Shown here piece by piece: positions 45,953 through 55,610 of a stretch of 64,000 nt of DNA; position 1 is the first letter of the stretch; each line of letters starts with the position of its first letter. The translations under genes and the position numbers were made by a program. This DNA is from Celoporthe dispersa (taxonomy: Eukaryota > Ascomycota > Sordariomycetes > Diaporthales > Cryphonectriaceae), in the NCBI GenBank assembly GCA_016584495.1, contig WAID01000015.1, forward strand, positions 2,480,501-2,544,500. The letters are read 5' to 3'. The notes under the pieces were generated by a model. It was not told the origin of the DNA, did no database searches, and saw only the letters and a program-made list of their open reading frames with translations.

Positions 45953-48900
45953 ATGTCAGGCTTTGGTCAAGCGCCTGTCTTCGGAGCGCAGGCGCTTTTG
46001 GCTGATGCATCCAATTCCGCAACTTCGTCACCCTTTCAAGCTCCGTCAACCCACTCCTCACCTTTTGCCATTGCCTCACAACCACAGCCTTCTTCCGCCT
46101 TTGCCGCGCCCACAGCCTTCTCAGGAAATTCTTCTGGAGACCCTGGGTCGTCTTCATCCTTTGGCGCCCTGAACAACGCGACTCATGGTCTCGGCACGAC
46201 CTCGTCGAGCGGTGGAGGGTTCTTCGGAGGGCCCAACACATCGAACAAAGACGCCATGATGAACAACCCATTTGCCGCCGCAACAGCCGCCGCACTAGGC
46301 CCTCCTATCTCGAATCCATTTGCGACGCAGACACAGACTACCACCGCTACCACCAACCCATTCGCCAACGCGACGACAGCAGCCTCCACGACCCAGAATG
46401 GCGCGACATCAGCGAATCCGTTTACCTCTGCCGCTTCACCAAGTCCCTTCGCATCCCTTCCTAAATCGACAGACGGCACGGCCCCTATTTCGTTCAGTCA
46501 GTCGAATTTGCTATCTAAAGCGCCATCAATACCCTTTGCGCCCTCTACGACGAACAATCAGAAGCGAAAGAATGCCTTTGAGGACGGGGCCAGCTCGAAG
46601 CGGTGGGGACCCAATTCTGTGACGACAACTTTCCAGAAACCACAGACCTCGTTTGCCCCTCCATCGAAGGGCATGAGATCTACCGGCTTTGGTGGCAGCG
46701 ATACGGACAAAAGCGGCAATGGGTTCGCAGCTCACCTCAAGGAGACCAAACCCAATGTCTTCGGTTCAGCAACCACCGCGCCCGCGCAGCCTCTCGTAGC
46801 CAAGGGCCAGAAGAAGTCACCATCTACCTATGCCGCAGAGATTCACGAACAGGTGCGCAAAGACAAGCTCAGGCCTCCGCAATGGCCGAAGAACCCTGGC
46901 GACCCAAGTAACATCAAGACGATGGACGACTACCGAGTCAAGTACAAGGCCTATGAGAACAAAGTTCGGACATCTTTGATCAGGGCAGGGCTTATTGATG
47001 ACCCAGACGTACGAAAGAAGCTGAGCGATGCAATTGACTTCAGAGGCATATGCGAGGAGATGTGTCCCGAGGGCGAGAAGGTCTCACGCATAGTCGAACA
47101 CGACGTTAAATTCCCAGAAAGGATACACAGTGCCGGATCGGATGATGGCTGGGCAGATCCAGATTTGATGGTCAAATCTTTCAAGCGTTCAGCAGCTGGC
47201 ACTGACTCCCCCTTACCGACAGAGGTGCGATCTCCAGCTGCGTTAAGACGAACTCTAAACTATCTCATCGACGATGTCCTGAGAGGAGATGAGAATCTCC
47301 CCACACTACATGGCTTTCTTTGGGACCGAACAAGAGCAATCCGAAAGGATTTCATCTTCCAGAATGCCATGACACCGGCAGAGCGCATCGACCAGATATA
47401 CTGCTTGGAGAACATCACCCGATTTCATGCCGTCTCTCTTCACCTGCTCTCCAAAGATGGCAAGGAGGACTTTTCGGAACAGCAGGAACGTGAGCAGCTG
47501 GGCAAGACTCTGCTTTCGTTGATGCAGGTCTACGATGAGTGTAAGGATATGGACATCAAAATCGAGAACGAGGCCGAATTTCGCGCCTACTACCTTTTGT
47601 TCAACGCCCACGACACTTTTGTCATCCAACAAATGCAGGATTGGAGTAAGAAATTCTGGTACAACTCGACGGAAATCCAGACCGCGGTCACCCTCATCGA
47701 AGCAATGCGTAATGTTTTCACTCACCGCGGGCCGCTGCGTCCGTCTGCTCCACTCACCACCGGATCACCGTCTTTCTCCAGCTACTTCTCCATCATCGAG
47801 AGCCCGGAAGTTTCCTATACCATGGCCTGTTTGGCCGAGATACATTTCACCGAAATCCGACGCCAAATCTTGAAAGGCCTCCATAGGGCCTACGGCAGAG
47901 TCAGAGACGGGCCCAAGGATCTGACGGCGAAGGTTCTCAACGAGCAGTTCCGTTTCGACACAGAAGAAGAGTGCGTTGCTTTCCTCGAGGACCTCGACAT
48001 GGAGTTCTCCTCAGAAGGCGCGAGCGAGCCTTATTTGCTTGTTCAGCGGAGGAGAGGTATTCCAGCGAAGACCATCAAGCAATCTTTTTCGGAGTCCATG
48101 GTCGAGCTCAAGCGTTGTGACCACACTCTTCCGGAGGTCGTTCACAGTACTGTCTTCCAGGAGGGCACACCCGCCGTCGAGACAATCATCAGCTCTGACA
48201 GTCTATTTGTCACCCAGCCTCCGGGCATGCCCATGTTTACGAAGCACAAGCCAACACATTTTGAGGTTAACTTTCCTGATGACGAGTCTTTATCGTCAAC
48301 TCCAGCTCCAACGAGGCAGAGCCTAGCTGCTCCGCCGCCTTCGTCCTTGTTTAGCAATACCAAGTCTGATACGACCGCCAAGAACCCTTTTTTCTCGCAA
48401 GCAACGAATACAGCAACGGAACCGACCCCAGCAATGGGCATGACTGCTACACCTTCACAGACTCCAGCATTCCCGTGGCCTCAGAAACCGCCTGCTGGCG
48501 GGCCATTCACCAATAAAGTGCCTGGGCCGTCACCTCTACCAATGTCCCAAGTTCCCTTGGCATCTACGCCGAGTACAGCACCTCCCGACACTGGCAATAC
48601 TTTTGGCTTTTTGAATAAGTCGTCTGAAAAGCCCGCCGGCCCCTTGTTTGCAAGTACGTCTCTGGCTGGCTCATCGACTAGTAGCATCTTTCCAGCTGCA
48701 TCACCATTGTCAGCCAAGGACGACGGTGCTAGGGATACTGGCGTCACAACATCTTCGAACAAGACAAGCCTCTTCCAAGATGCATCGAGCTTAGGGAAAC
48801 CCTTCCTATTTTCCAACACGTCCTCTGCTCCGATATCCACGCCTCCTTCATTAGACTTAGCGTCGAAGCCAGCACCGCCACCGGCCGCACCAACCGAAGG

Positions 48901-50464
48901 TGTCAAATCGGCTCCACTGTCAAGCACATCAACCTTCGCGCCAGTCAAGGCTCCGGCACCTACGCCGCCTGCACCGCCAAGAGACATGATGGGCGATCTT
49001 GCGAAATGGATCTTACTCGGCGATGGTGGATTGATGGAAACTCTGCAAGACAACCTCGTAGAAAACCTTGTTCGCGAGACGTTCGAAGCATACCAACGCG
49101 AGGAGCAAGAGCGGAAGCGCCGGGAAGCGGACGAACGTTCTTGGGCTGAGGCGCGCAAATTCAGGGACTGGAACCTGCGAGTCAAGTTTTTCTACCGATG
49201 GCGAGAAATCGCAAGGAAGAAGGCAACAAGGCGCGTTGGACGCAACAACAGAGAAGCTCTGAAAGCCTATAGGGAGGCCAAAGCAGCTGAAGCTCGGGCA
49301 GCGCGAAGAAAGAAGGAGAGAGAGGAAGAGGCGCGTCTTAAGCGGCTCTCCGGACCAACCTCTTGGCTTGATGAGCTTGATCAGGAACGAGCGCTAAAAA
49401 GAGCCAGACGAGGAGACATGTCGCTCGACACCTCTCGGAGAAGTAGTCCCGCTTCTGATGCTGGCGCCCTGCTTGCTACTGGTGTTCTGGATGGCATACC
49501 AAATCAGCAACAAGTTGCGGAGAACTGTGTTCGTGACGACGACTCGATCTACGATGCACTAGTGGGCGTTCACATCAGCCCATACTCCAAGCGACGAACC
49601 ATGGGACCTCCAGCCAAACCCAGTAGGGACCCTCTCCGATCGGTACGCGACTCCGGAATTTCGAAGCCGGCGCCGAAACAGAAGTGGAGCAAGAAAGCTC
49701 AGCAGCTGGCAGACCTCGTGAATGGCAAGCGTGAGGAGGACGATCTCATCAGCTTCAGAAGTAGCACTTCTTCCCGTCTCGGCCAGTCTCTACGATCCGT
49801 ACCTGCGGCGGGAAAAGTCACCAATTTCTCGAAATACCAGTCTTCGTCGCCTCGGTCCTCCGCCGAACCCGATCGAGCCAGAAATGGGCCAAGTAGTGGC
49901 ATCAAATCCTCATATTGGCTGCTGAGAAGCCGCGGGCTATTTGCCACGCCTACGGGTCATGTTCTTTCCGAAAAGGCACCTCGCCCCAGGACTAGTTCTA
50001 TCCATGACGGCGCTTCGCAGTACTCTGGGGAGTCGGAAGCGGGCGACTACGACGACCGTGTGCTGGAACAGGATGGGGCGTACCGCGCAAGTTTGGGGCT
50101 GACTGGAGCTGAGTCGCGCCGCAGCAATTTCAGCGTCGGCGCAGCGGGCTCGCCTCCACGACCAGGCTTCATGAAATCCAGCAACTCCTTCCGACAGTCT
50201 CTGCCCACAGGCGGCATGTCCAAACCCACGTCATCATTCAGACAATCCCTGCCCGCAGGTATTTCTTCACCGATGCATCTAGGTAGCCCGCGGGTCGACG
50301 TGGATGGCGGCTCTCAAGCTGGTAGCGCTGTTAGCACAATGGAGCAGGATATCGAGGAGACTCTGAACGAGCTGAGAAAGGTCGCTGCGGAGATGGACGA
50401 AGACACAAGCTGGTATCGCGAGCAGAATAGGCAGATGTCTCAAAGCCAGGACCTGGGCGATTAG
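45953..50464 (+). CDS. SAC3: Sac3/GANP-family mRNA export factor (TREX-2 scaffold)
   Basis: Sac3 is the scaffold of the TREX-2 complex, which links transcription and mRNP export at the nuclear pore; it binds Thp1, Sem1, Sus1 and centrin (Cdc31). This is a single 1,503-residue frame with no breaks. The N-terminal ~280 residues are Ser/Ala/Pro-rich with nucleoporin-like FG and NPF motifs (GFGQAPVFGAQ, SSSFGALN, GGFFGGPN, repeated NPFA). The SAC3/PCI region covers about residues 360-710, opening DFRGICEEMCPEGEKVSRIV and including RIDQIYCLENITRFHAVSLH. A second low-complexity stretch follows. At about 1,040-1,130 a charged helical segment contains LRVKFFYRWREIARKKATRR, which fits the Cdc31/Sus1-binding helix (inference). 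The C-terminal ~330 residues are Ser-rich and end with a short acidic helix. The ATG is the first in frame. Confidence 0.92.
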   Translation: MSGFGQAPVFGAQALLADASNSATSSPFQAPSTHSSPFAIASQPQPSSAFAAPTAFSGNSSGDPGSSSSFGALNNATHGLGTTSSSGGGFFGGPNTSNKDAMMNNPFAAATAAALGPPISNPFATQTQTTTATTNPFANATTAASTTQNGATSANPFTSAASPSPFASLPKSTDGTAPISFSQSNLLSKAPSIPFAPSTTNNQKRKNAFEDGASSKRWGPNSVTTTFQKPQTSFAPPSKGMRSTGFGGSDTDKSGNGFAAHLKETKPNVFGSATTAPAQPLVAKGQKKSPSTYAAEIHEQVRKDKLRPPQWPKNPGDPSNIKTMDDYRVKYKAYENKVRTSLIRAGLIDDPDVRKKLSDAIDFRGICEEMCPEGEKVSRIVEHDVKFPERIHSAGSDDGWADPDLMVKSFKRSAAGTDSPLPTEVRSPAALRRTLNYLIDDVLRGDENLPTLHGFLWDRTRAIRKDFIFQNAMTPAERIDQIYCLENITRFHAVSLHLLSKDGKEDFSEQQEREQLGKTLLSLMQVYDECKDMDIKIENEAEFRAYYLLFNAHDTFVIQQMQDWSKKFWYNSTEIQTAVTLIEAMRNVFTHRGPLRPSAPLTTGSPSFSSYFSIIESPEVSYTMACLAEIHFTEIRRQILKGLHRAYGRVRDGPKDLTAKVLNEQFRFDTEEECVAFLEDLDMEFSSEGASEPYLLVQRRRGIPAKTIKQSFSESMVELKRCDHTLPEVVHSTVFQEGTPAVETIISSDSLFVTQPPGMPMFTKHKPTHFEVNFPDDESLSSTPAPTRQSLAAPPPSSLFSNTKSDTTAKNPFFSQATNTATEPTPAMGMTATPSQTPAFPWPQKPPAGGPFTNKVPGPSPLPMSQVPLASTPSTAPPDTGNTFGFLNKSSEKPAGPLFASTSLAGSSTSSIFPAASPLSAKDDGARDTGVTTSSNKTSLFQDASSLGKPFLFSNTSSAPISTPPSLDLASKPAPPPAAPTEGVKSAPLSSTSTFAPVKAPAPTPPAPPRDMMGDLAKWILLGDGGLMETLQDNLVENLVRETFEAYQREEQERKRREADERSWAEARKFRDWNLRVKFFYRWREIARKKATRRVGRNNREALKAYREAKAAEARAARRKKEREEEARLKRLSGPTSWLDELDQERALKRARRGDMSLDTSRRSSPASDAGALLATGVLDGIPNQQQVAENCVRDDDSIYDALVGVHISPYSKRRTMGPPAKPSRDPLRSVRDSGISKPAPKQKWSKKAQQLADLVNGKREEDDLISFRSSTSSRLGQSLRSVPAAGKVTNFSKYQSSSPRSSAEPDRARNGPSSGIKSSYWLLRSRGLFATPTGHVLSEKAPRPRTSSIHDGASQYSGESEAGDYDDRVLEQDGAYRASLGLTGAESRRSNFSVGAAGSPPRPGFMKSSNSFRQSLPTGGMSKPTSSFRQSLPAGISSPMHLGSPRVDVDGGSQAGSAVSTMEQDIEETLNELRKVAAEMDEDTSWYREQNRQMSQSQDLGD

Positions 50465-51347
50465 CATTTGACCAAAAACGGCACGGCTGGTGACCATCAA
50501 TTTTGTATTGCCGAGCAAGCCAGACACGGCAAGGGAACATCGGATCAGCTTGCCAACAAGCGGTTGAAGGGTGCCAATACAGGTGATGAGAGCAAGGGTT
50601 TCTCAGACTCAAGCGAAGGAAGTAAGCACAGGCTTCACGGGCGTATCAGCTGTGAAGTGCTGGACCGGGCCTACAAAAAGACATTTCTCTGTCAGGCTGA
50701 GAAAGCAGGCAGTGGCGGCACTCGAGTCCTGGACGGGGCGCAAAACGGAACATCTTTCTTCTAAACGGATATCAATCAAAACAAAAACAAATCGAAATAC
50801 GGACAGTTGCATCAAGCCCGGCGTTTTTGTTTTTTCTCCTCCTTTCGATACGGAGCATGCGGAAGGAACGCAATGGTCATGGGACAATGAGGCGTACGGT
50901 GACGGCGTGTGAAATGAGTTTCTTGTGAAAGCAAGCATTTTTGGTTAGGTGTTCTACCATGGTTGCAGTATTGTTTCCTGTCGAGTCTTTCCATATACAG
51001 TGCGGAGAGGATATACCCAAGCGTCCCAAAGTCACAGACAATGTAGCAAATATACTTCAAGACTTATGTATTAACTTTCCTACAAGGACGTTCGTTCGTT
51101 CTGAAACGGGATTCGGCATCGCCTCGTAGTATATATGCCTGGATAGAACGGAATGATCGGGAATAAATGATCAGGGTAAAACTGCCCAAGGCTATCTAAA
51201 GGAAAACAGGCCTCAACTTGTTGAGTGCGGGTGCCAAAGATCTTTGGGACTGGCGAGATATATGAAAACGGACTGCACCTCTCCTGCCACGTCTGGCTCT
51301 TACCAAAACCCCATCTGTGTGATTTGCTCATTATCGCCTCTCCGCGA
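50465..51347. other. Convergent 3' region between SAC3 and ARG7
   Basis: About 880 bases. No conserved frame was seen. It presumably holds both 3' UTRs. Confidence 0.6.
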
Positions 51348-53093
51348 TCAGGTCCGATAGTCGCCGTTGATTGTACTGAGACAAGATCAGCTGCCGTCCA
51401 AGAGCAGGGTGGGAAAAAAGAACCGAAGAGATACTCACATGTACTCATGGCTATAGTCACAAGTCCAGTACGTGGCCTCCTCCTTGCCAGTCCCCAGCCT
51501 CACCAGGATCTCCAGGTCCTCGGACTGCAGAATCTCGGAAGCCCGAGCCTCATCGACGGCCTCGGGCTCGCCATCGACCAGCAGCTTGAGCTCTGCCGAA
51601 CCGTCGACAGGGACGAACGACACGTTGGTCTTCTCAGGGACGATGTCGGCGACCTGGCCGGCGGGCTCCCCCGGCTCCGACAGGAGCGAGTAACCGGTGG
51701 CGCAGAGAATGCGGCCCCAGTTGGCGTCCTTCCCGTACAGGGCGGTCTTCACCAGCGGAGAGCGGGCGATGGTGCTGGCGATCTTTCTCGCGCCAGCCTC
51801 GGAGGCAGCCTCGGCGACGCGGATGGTCACAAATTTGGTGGCGCCCTCGCCGTCGCGGACGACGAGCTGGGCAAGGTCGATGGCAAAGCTGGACAGCACG
51901 GTGCTGAAGGCGGCGTAGTCCTCGGAGCCCTCGGAGGCAATCTCGTTGCCGCCGGCGGCGCCGTTGGCGAGCAGGGCGACAGTGTCGTTGGTGGAGGTGT
52001 CGCCGTCAATGGTGATGGAGTTGAAGGAGCGGTCGGCGGCGTTCTTGAGCAGGGCTGGGATGACAGAGGGGGAGACGGGAGCGTCGGTGGTGATGATACC
52101 CAGGAGGGTGGCCATGTTGGGGTGGATCATGCCAGCGCCCTTGGTCATGCCGGCGAGGCGGTATGTGATGCCGGGCGAGGAGGGCAGGGTGAAGGTCCGG
52201 GAGATGAGTTTTGGAAACGTGTCGGTAGTGCAGATGGCTGTGGCGGCGGTGAGCCAGTGGTCATGGGATGAACCCAGGGCGGTATGGGCCTGAGGGACAC
52301 CGCTGAGGATCTTTTGTAGTGGCAATCTGTATCGTGAGTCTTAGCAAAGGAATGCTCGACGGCCGTGGTCGATACTCAAAGGACCCACGACTCTTGGACC
52401 AACCATCACACCAGGTATTTATTGGTCTTGACCTCCAGCCACATCACTCTCCAGAGGATCTCGGCTTGGGAATTGGTTCGTTCCTCACCTTTGACCGATG
52501 ACGCCTGTGCTCATGACAATGGTCGAATCCGTGGCGCCCGTTGCCTTGTCCGTCTCCTGGGACATCTTGACGGCATCTTCAAAGCCCCCCTTGCCAGTGA
52601 CGGCATTTGCACACCCAGAGTTGACAATGACGCTCTGGATCGTCCCATTTGTCTTCTTGAGAAGGTCCCTGCTGAAAGTGACGGGGGCAGCCTGGAACTT
52701 GTTCTTGGTGAAGACGGCAGCGGCGGCGCATGGGCGGTCCGAAGTGAGCAGGGCCAGGTCAGGCTTGGTTGTGTTGCTTGGTTTCACGCCCACGATGACT
52801 CCTGCGACCTGGAAGCCGACAGGGTAGGATCCTGACGAGGGCACATATTTCTGCTTCTTGGCCGGAACCTCGAGACCGGTGGTGGCGTAGGACCTCGCGT
52901 GGATCTTGGAGGCCAATTGCCTCACCACCCGCGCGGGGCGCTCCATGGATTTTGAGAAGGCGCTCGTCCTGTCGACAGGGTGTGTGCTGAACCTGCCACC
53001 GACCAAGAAAGAAAAAAAAATGAAAACCACCCAGACGAGTAGATCCAAGACTCACACAATCAATTGGATGGTGTAGAAGGCGGAACGAGCCAT
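51348..53093 (-). CDS. ARG7: Mitochondrial ornithine acetyltransferase / N-acetylglutamate synthase (ArgJ type)
   Basis: It moves the acetyl group from N-acetylornithine to glutamate in the mitochondrial matrix, closing the cyclic arginine pathway. Four exons (53093-53056, 52992-52489, 52326-51439, 51375-51348) give 485 residues. The 38-base first exon reads MARSAFYTIQLIV; with exon 2 (SFSKS-like basic/Ser region, ARVVRQLASKIHARSYATTG) it forms a mitochondrial presequence. MSTGVIGQRLPLQKIL spans intron 2. KGAGMIHPNMATLLG contains the Ala-Thr bond cut autocatalytically; the Thr becomes the nucleophile of the beta chain. GKDANWGRILCATGYS and the last-exon ending HEYITINGDYRT are diagnostic. A second ATG at plus-strand 52944-52946 could start a form without the first exon. 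It is divergent from DER1. Intact. Confidence 0.93.
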
Positions 53094-54097
53094 ACACCAA
53101 GTAATACACAGTACCACTGCTTTGTATAGTTTGTAGCCAGCGTCAGGACTCATCATCAGAAGCTCTTCATCTTTTTAGAGCCGACTTAGGAGGCAGGGGT
53201 TGATACGGTACGAGCCAGGTCTTGCCGACTTCGGTTCCGCTCAGGTTCACTAAAGGCCCACACCAACTGGGGACCCTGCTCAGAAAATTTAATCGTGTCT
53301 GCAGCATATTTCCTCCAGCTTCAACTTTTCTTCTCTTCAAACTCTACCTCCGCTTCAGACATTTTCCCAGCATCTTTTGCCAAGAAAATCTCAACATCTA
53401 CACATCCTCATATCTCACTCCTTTGTTGTTGCTGTCAACAAAGGACCTGTGAGTGTTTGGGCATATGCGCAACAGCTGGTTACCCATCCAGCTGCACCGC
53501 CATGAATGAAGCCTTGAGCCCAGCGCGTGAGGACATATGGTCAAATCACACATACAGGCTCTTGTAACGCTCTGATTCCTCTATCATCTCCTTCTACCAG
53601 ACACATCAGGTAGGACCTGGTATTCACACACCACACTCTCTCCTCTTCACCTCTTTCTTTCACTTCTGCCCAGACATCTCGCATGCGGTGGTGCGGCAGG
53701 TAACTACCCCAAAAATCCTGTCTGCTTAACCCGGGCCGTGTCAGTCCGATCCAGCGAATTGGAGCACACCGCCCCACCACATCAAATCCCTGCAAGTGCC
53801 TGGCTGCCTGGCAGCTCTCCGTTGGATTTTCTTTCTTGTTCCATGAAAGCTGCGGCGCCTTTATGCTGAGCTTACCTTTCTCGCTCTGCATACAAGAAAG
53901 GCCACCTCTCGTTTACAACCAACAACCTTTCGCATCGCGCCCACCACATCACAACCCTCTCCATCTACCAGACACTGTCTGTGTTCAGCGTCAAGAGCTC
54001 CAGACGAGCGCAAAAAGTTTTGCTTTCTTTGTCCCGCTTTTCAACAACATCCCTTCCCTTCCTCTCCCACCCACGAATCAGCCACCCAACCTCTACA
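53094..54097. promoter_or_regulatory. Shared divergent region of ARG7 and DER1
   Basis: About 1 kb separates the two starts, including a strongly CT-rich leader before DER1 (about 53,890-54,090). I recognised no TGACTC-type (Gcn4/CPC1) site with confidence near the ARG7 start. Confidence 0.5.
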
Positions 54098-55298
54098 ATG
54101 GCCGAAATCATGGACGCCTACTGGCGCGCGCCGCCATTGGCAAGGTAAGCATCAGCCCACCAAGGCTCCCGTTCCCCGTGCCGACAAGCAATTCTAACCT
54201 CAAACCTTGACAGGTACTTTACGACCGCCGTCCTTACGACATCCATTGGTGGCCATTTCGGTCTCATTCCCATACAATGGATCTACTTCAACCACGACTT
54301 CATCTTCAGGCTCCCGCCCCAGATATGGCGGCTCTTCAGCAGCTTCTTCATGACCGGGCCCGAGTTGAGTATAGTCATGGATACATACTTTGCGTATCAG
54401 TACCTGAGCCAGCTCGAGACTGCGCATCCAAAGTTCACCAGGAGGGAGGACCTACTGTGGTACCTGGTGTTCTGTGGCACTTTCATTCTGGTAAGTCTTA
54501 GCATTTGTGACATCGACCCCCCACCTCTCAACTTTATTTCTTTCCTTCCCCTCTACCCTTCGCACTGCTTTGCCTTCTTGCACCTCGCATATCTGCCCGG
54601 ATAGTGCATTGTCTCTCCTGCTATCACGGTTCCTGGAAACGAGGAAGATTACCCCTGCACTTCGGCCGGCCCGTCATTCGCAATACCTAGTTAAGGGTCG
54701 GTCCGCGGTGTGGGCATGGTGGGATGTCTTATGGATGACTCGGGTTCTGATCTCCGTGATCCCGGGTGGTTTCGAGCGCCCTACATCTTTTCGCGAATAA
54801 TCATTGCCCCTTGTCGTCGCAGATATGAGACGCAAGACTAACAGGGACATACAGGTGGTCGCAAACTACTTGCTAGGCTCACCCTTCTTCCTCCAGGCCC
54901 TCATCATAGCCATGGCGTACACTGCCACACAGGACGCAAGAGGCCAGAAGGCCGGGTTCTTCTTCTTCACCGTCCCTGCCCAGCTCATCCCGATCTGCAT
55001 GATGTGCGCGACCCTCCTCATGGCCGGTACGCGTGCCATGTACCTCCAGCTCGTCGGCCTGGTCGCGGCTCACCTGCACGACTTCCTGACTCGCCTGTAC
55101 CCCGAGTTTGGCGGCGGCAGGAACTGGATCCCAACACCTGGCTTCTTCACGCGGCTGGTGAACACACCTCGGATTGTGCGGAGGGACTACGGCACTGCGA
55201 TTCAGGCGTCACAGGCTGTGGGCAGCACGGGGGCGCAGGGCAGTGGACCACTGCCCGATTCCTGGAAGACCCGTGGCACAGGTCATCGCCTGGGTTGA
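54098..55298 (+). CDS. DER1: Derlin (Der1-like) ER-associated degradation protein
   Basis: Derlins are rhomboid-like inactive proteases in the ER membrane that help move misfolded proteins to the cytosol for degradation. Exons are 54098-54144, 54214-54490 and 54855-55298, for 255 residues. The opening AEIMDAYWRAPPLARYFTTA, then FNHDFIFRLPPQIWRLFSSF, contains the conserved Trp-Arg (WR) motif of the first luminal loop. YFAYQYLSQLETAHPKF and several hydrophobic helices follow, ending in a soluble tail after RNWIPTPGFFTR. The second intron is 364 bp, the longest in the window; its acceptor (ACATACAG, preceded by CTAAC) joins GTFIL to VVANYLLGSPFFLQ. An alternative upstream acceptor at 54,820 cannot be excluded. 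The C-terminus has no SHP-box I recognise. Der1 itself, rather than the paralogue Dfm1, is suggested by this but not proven. Confidence 0.87.
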
Positions 55299-55610
55299 TC
55301 TTCCCTCGGGGACATGCCTTGGTGTCGAGATCTCGGTACATATTATTAATATATTGCTTCGGGGCATCTAGCCTCTTTGCTAATCACGCAGCGTTTTGCG
55401 TTGAGCGGTGCCTGAGCCTGATTATCCTCTGACCCGGCTTGATTGAATCCAATTGTGTCCACCCAAAAAGGAAATTATGAAGTCCCCCCCCCCCCCAATA
55501 AATAAAGCACGAGGAGATCCCTTTCGACACTTCTCTCGAGTACATAGAGTACCATGTACGCCGCGGAACCAAAGGTATCATGAGGAATGAAATAAGGAAT
55601 AAACAAAAGA
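55299..55610. other. Short convergent 3' region with a 13-base C run
   Basis: This lies between DER1 and the membrane-protein gene. A C run occupies 55,484-55,496, about 190 bases after the DER1 stop and on its coding strand. Confidence 0.6.

Noticed and set aside
51225..52271. Gly/Asp-rich plus-strand frame of 348 codons
   Set aside because: Antisense shadow of ARG7.
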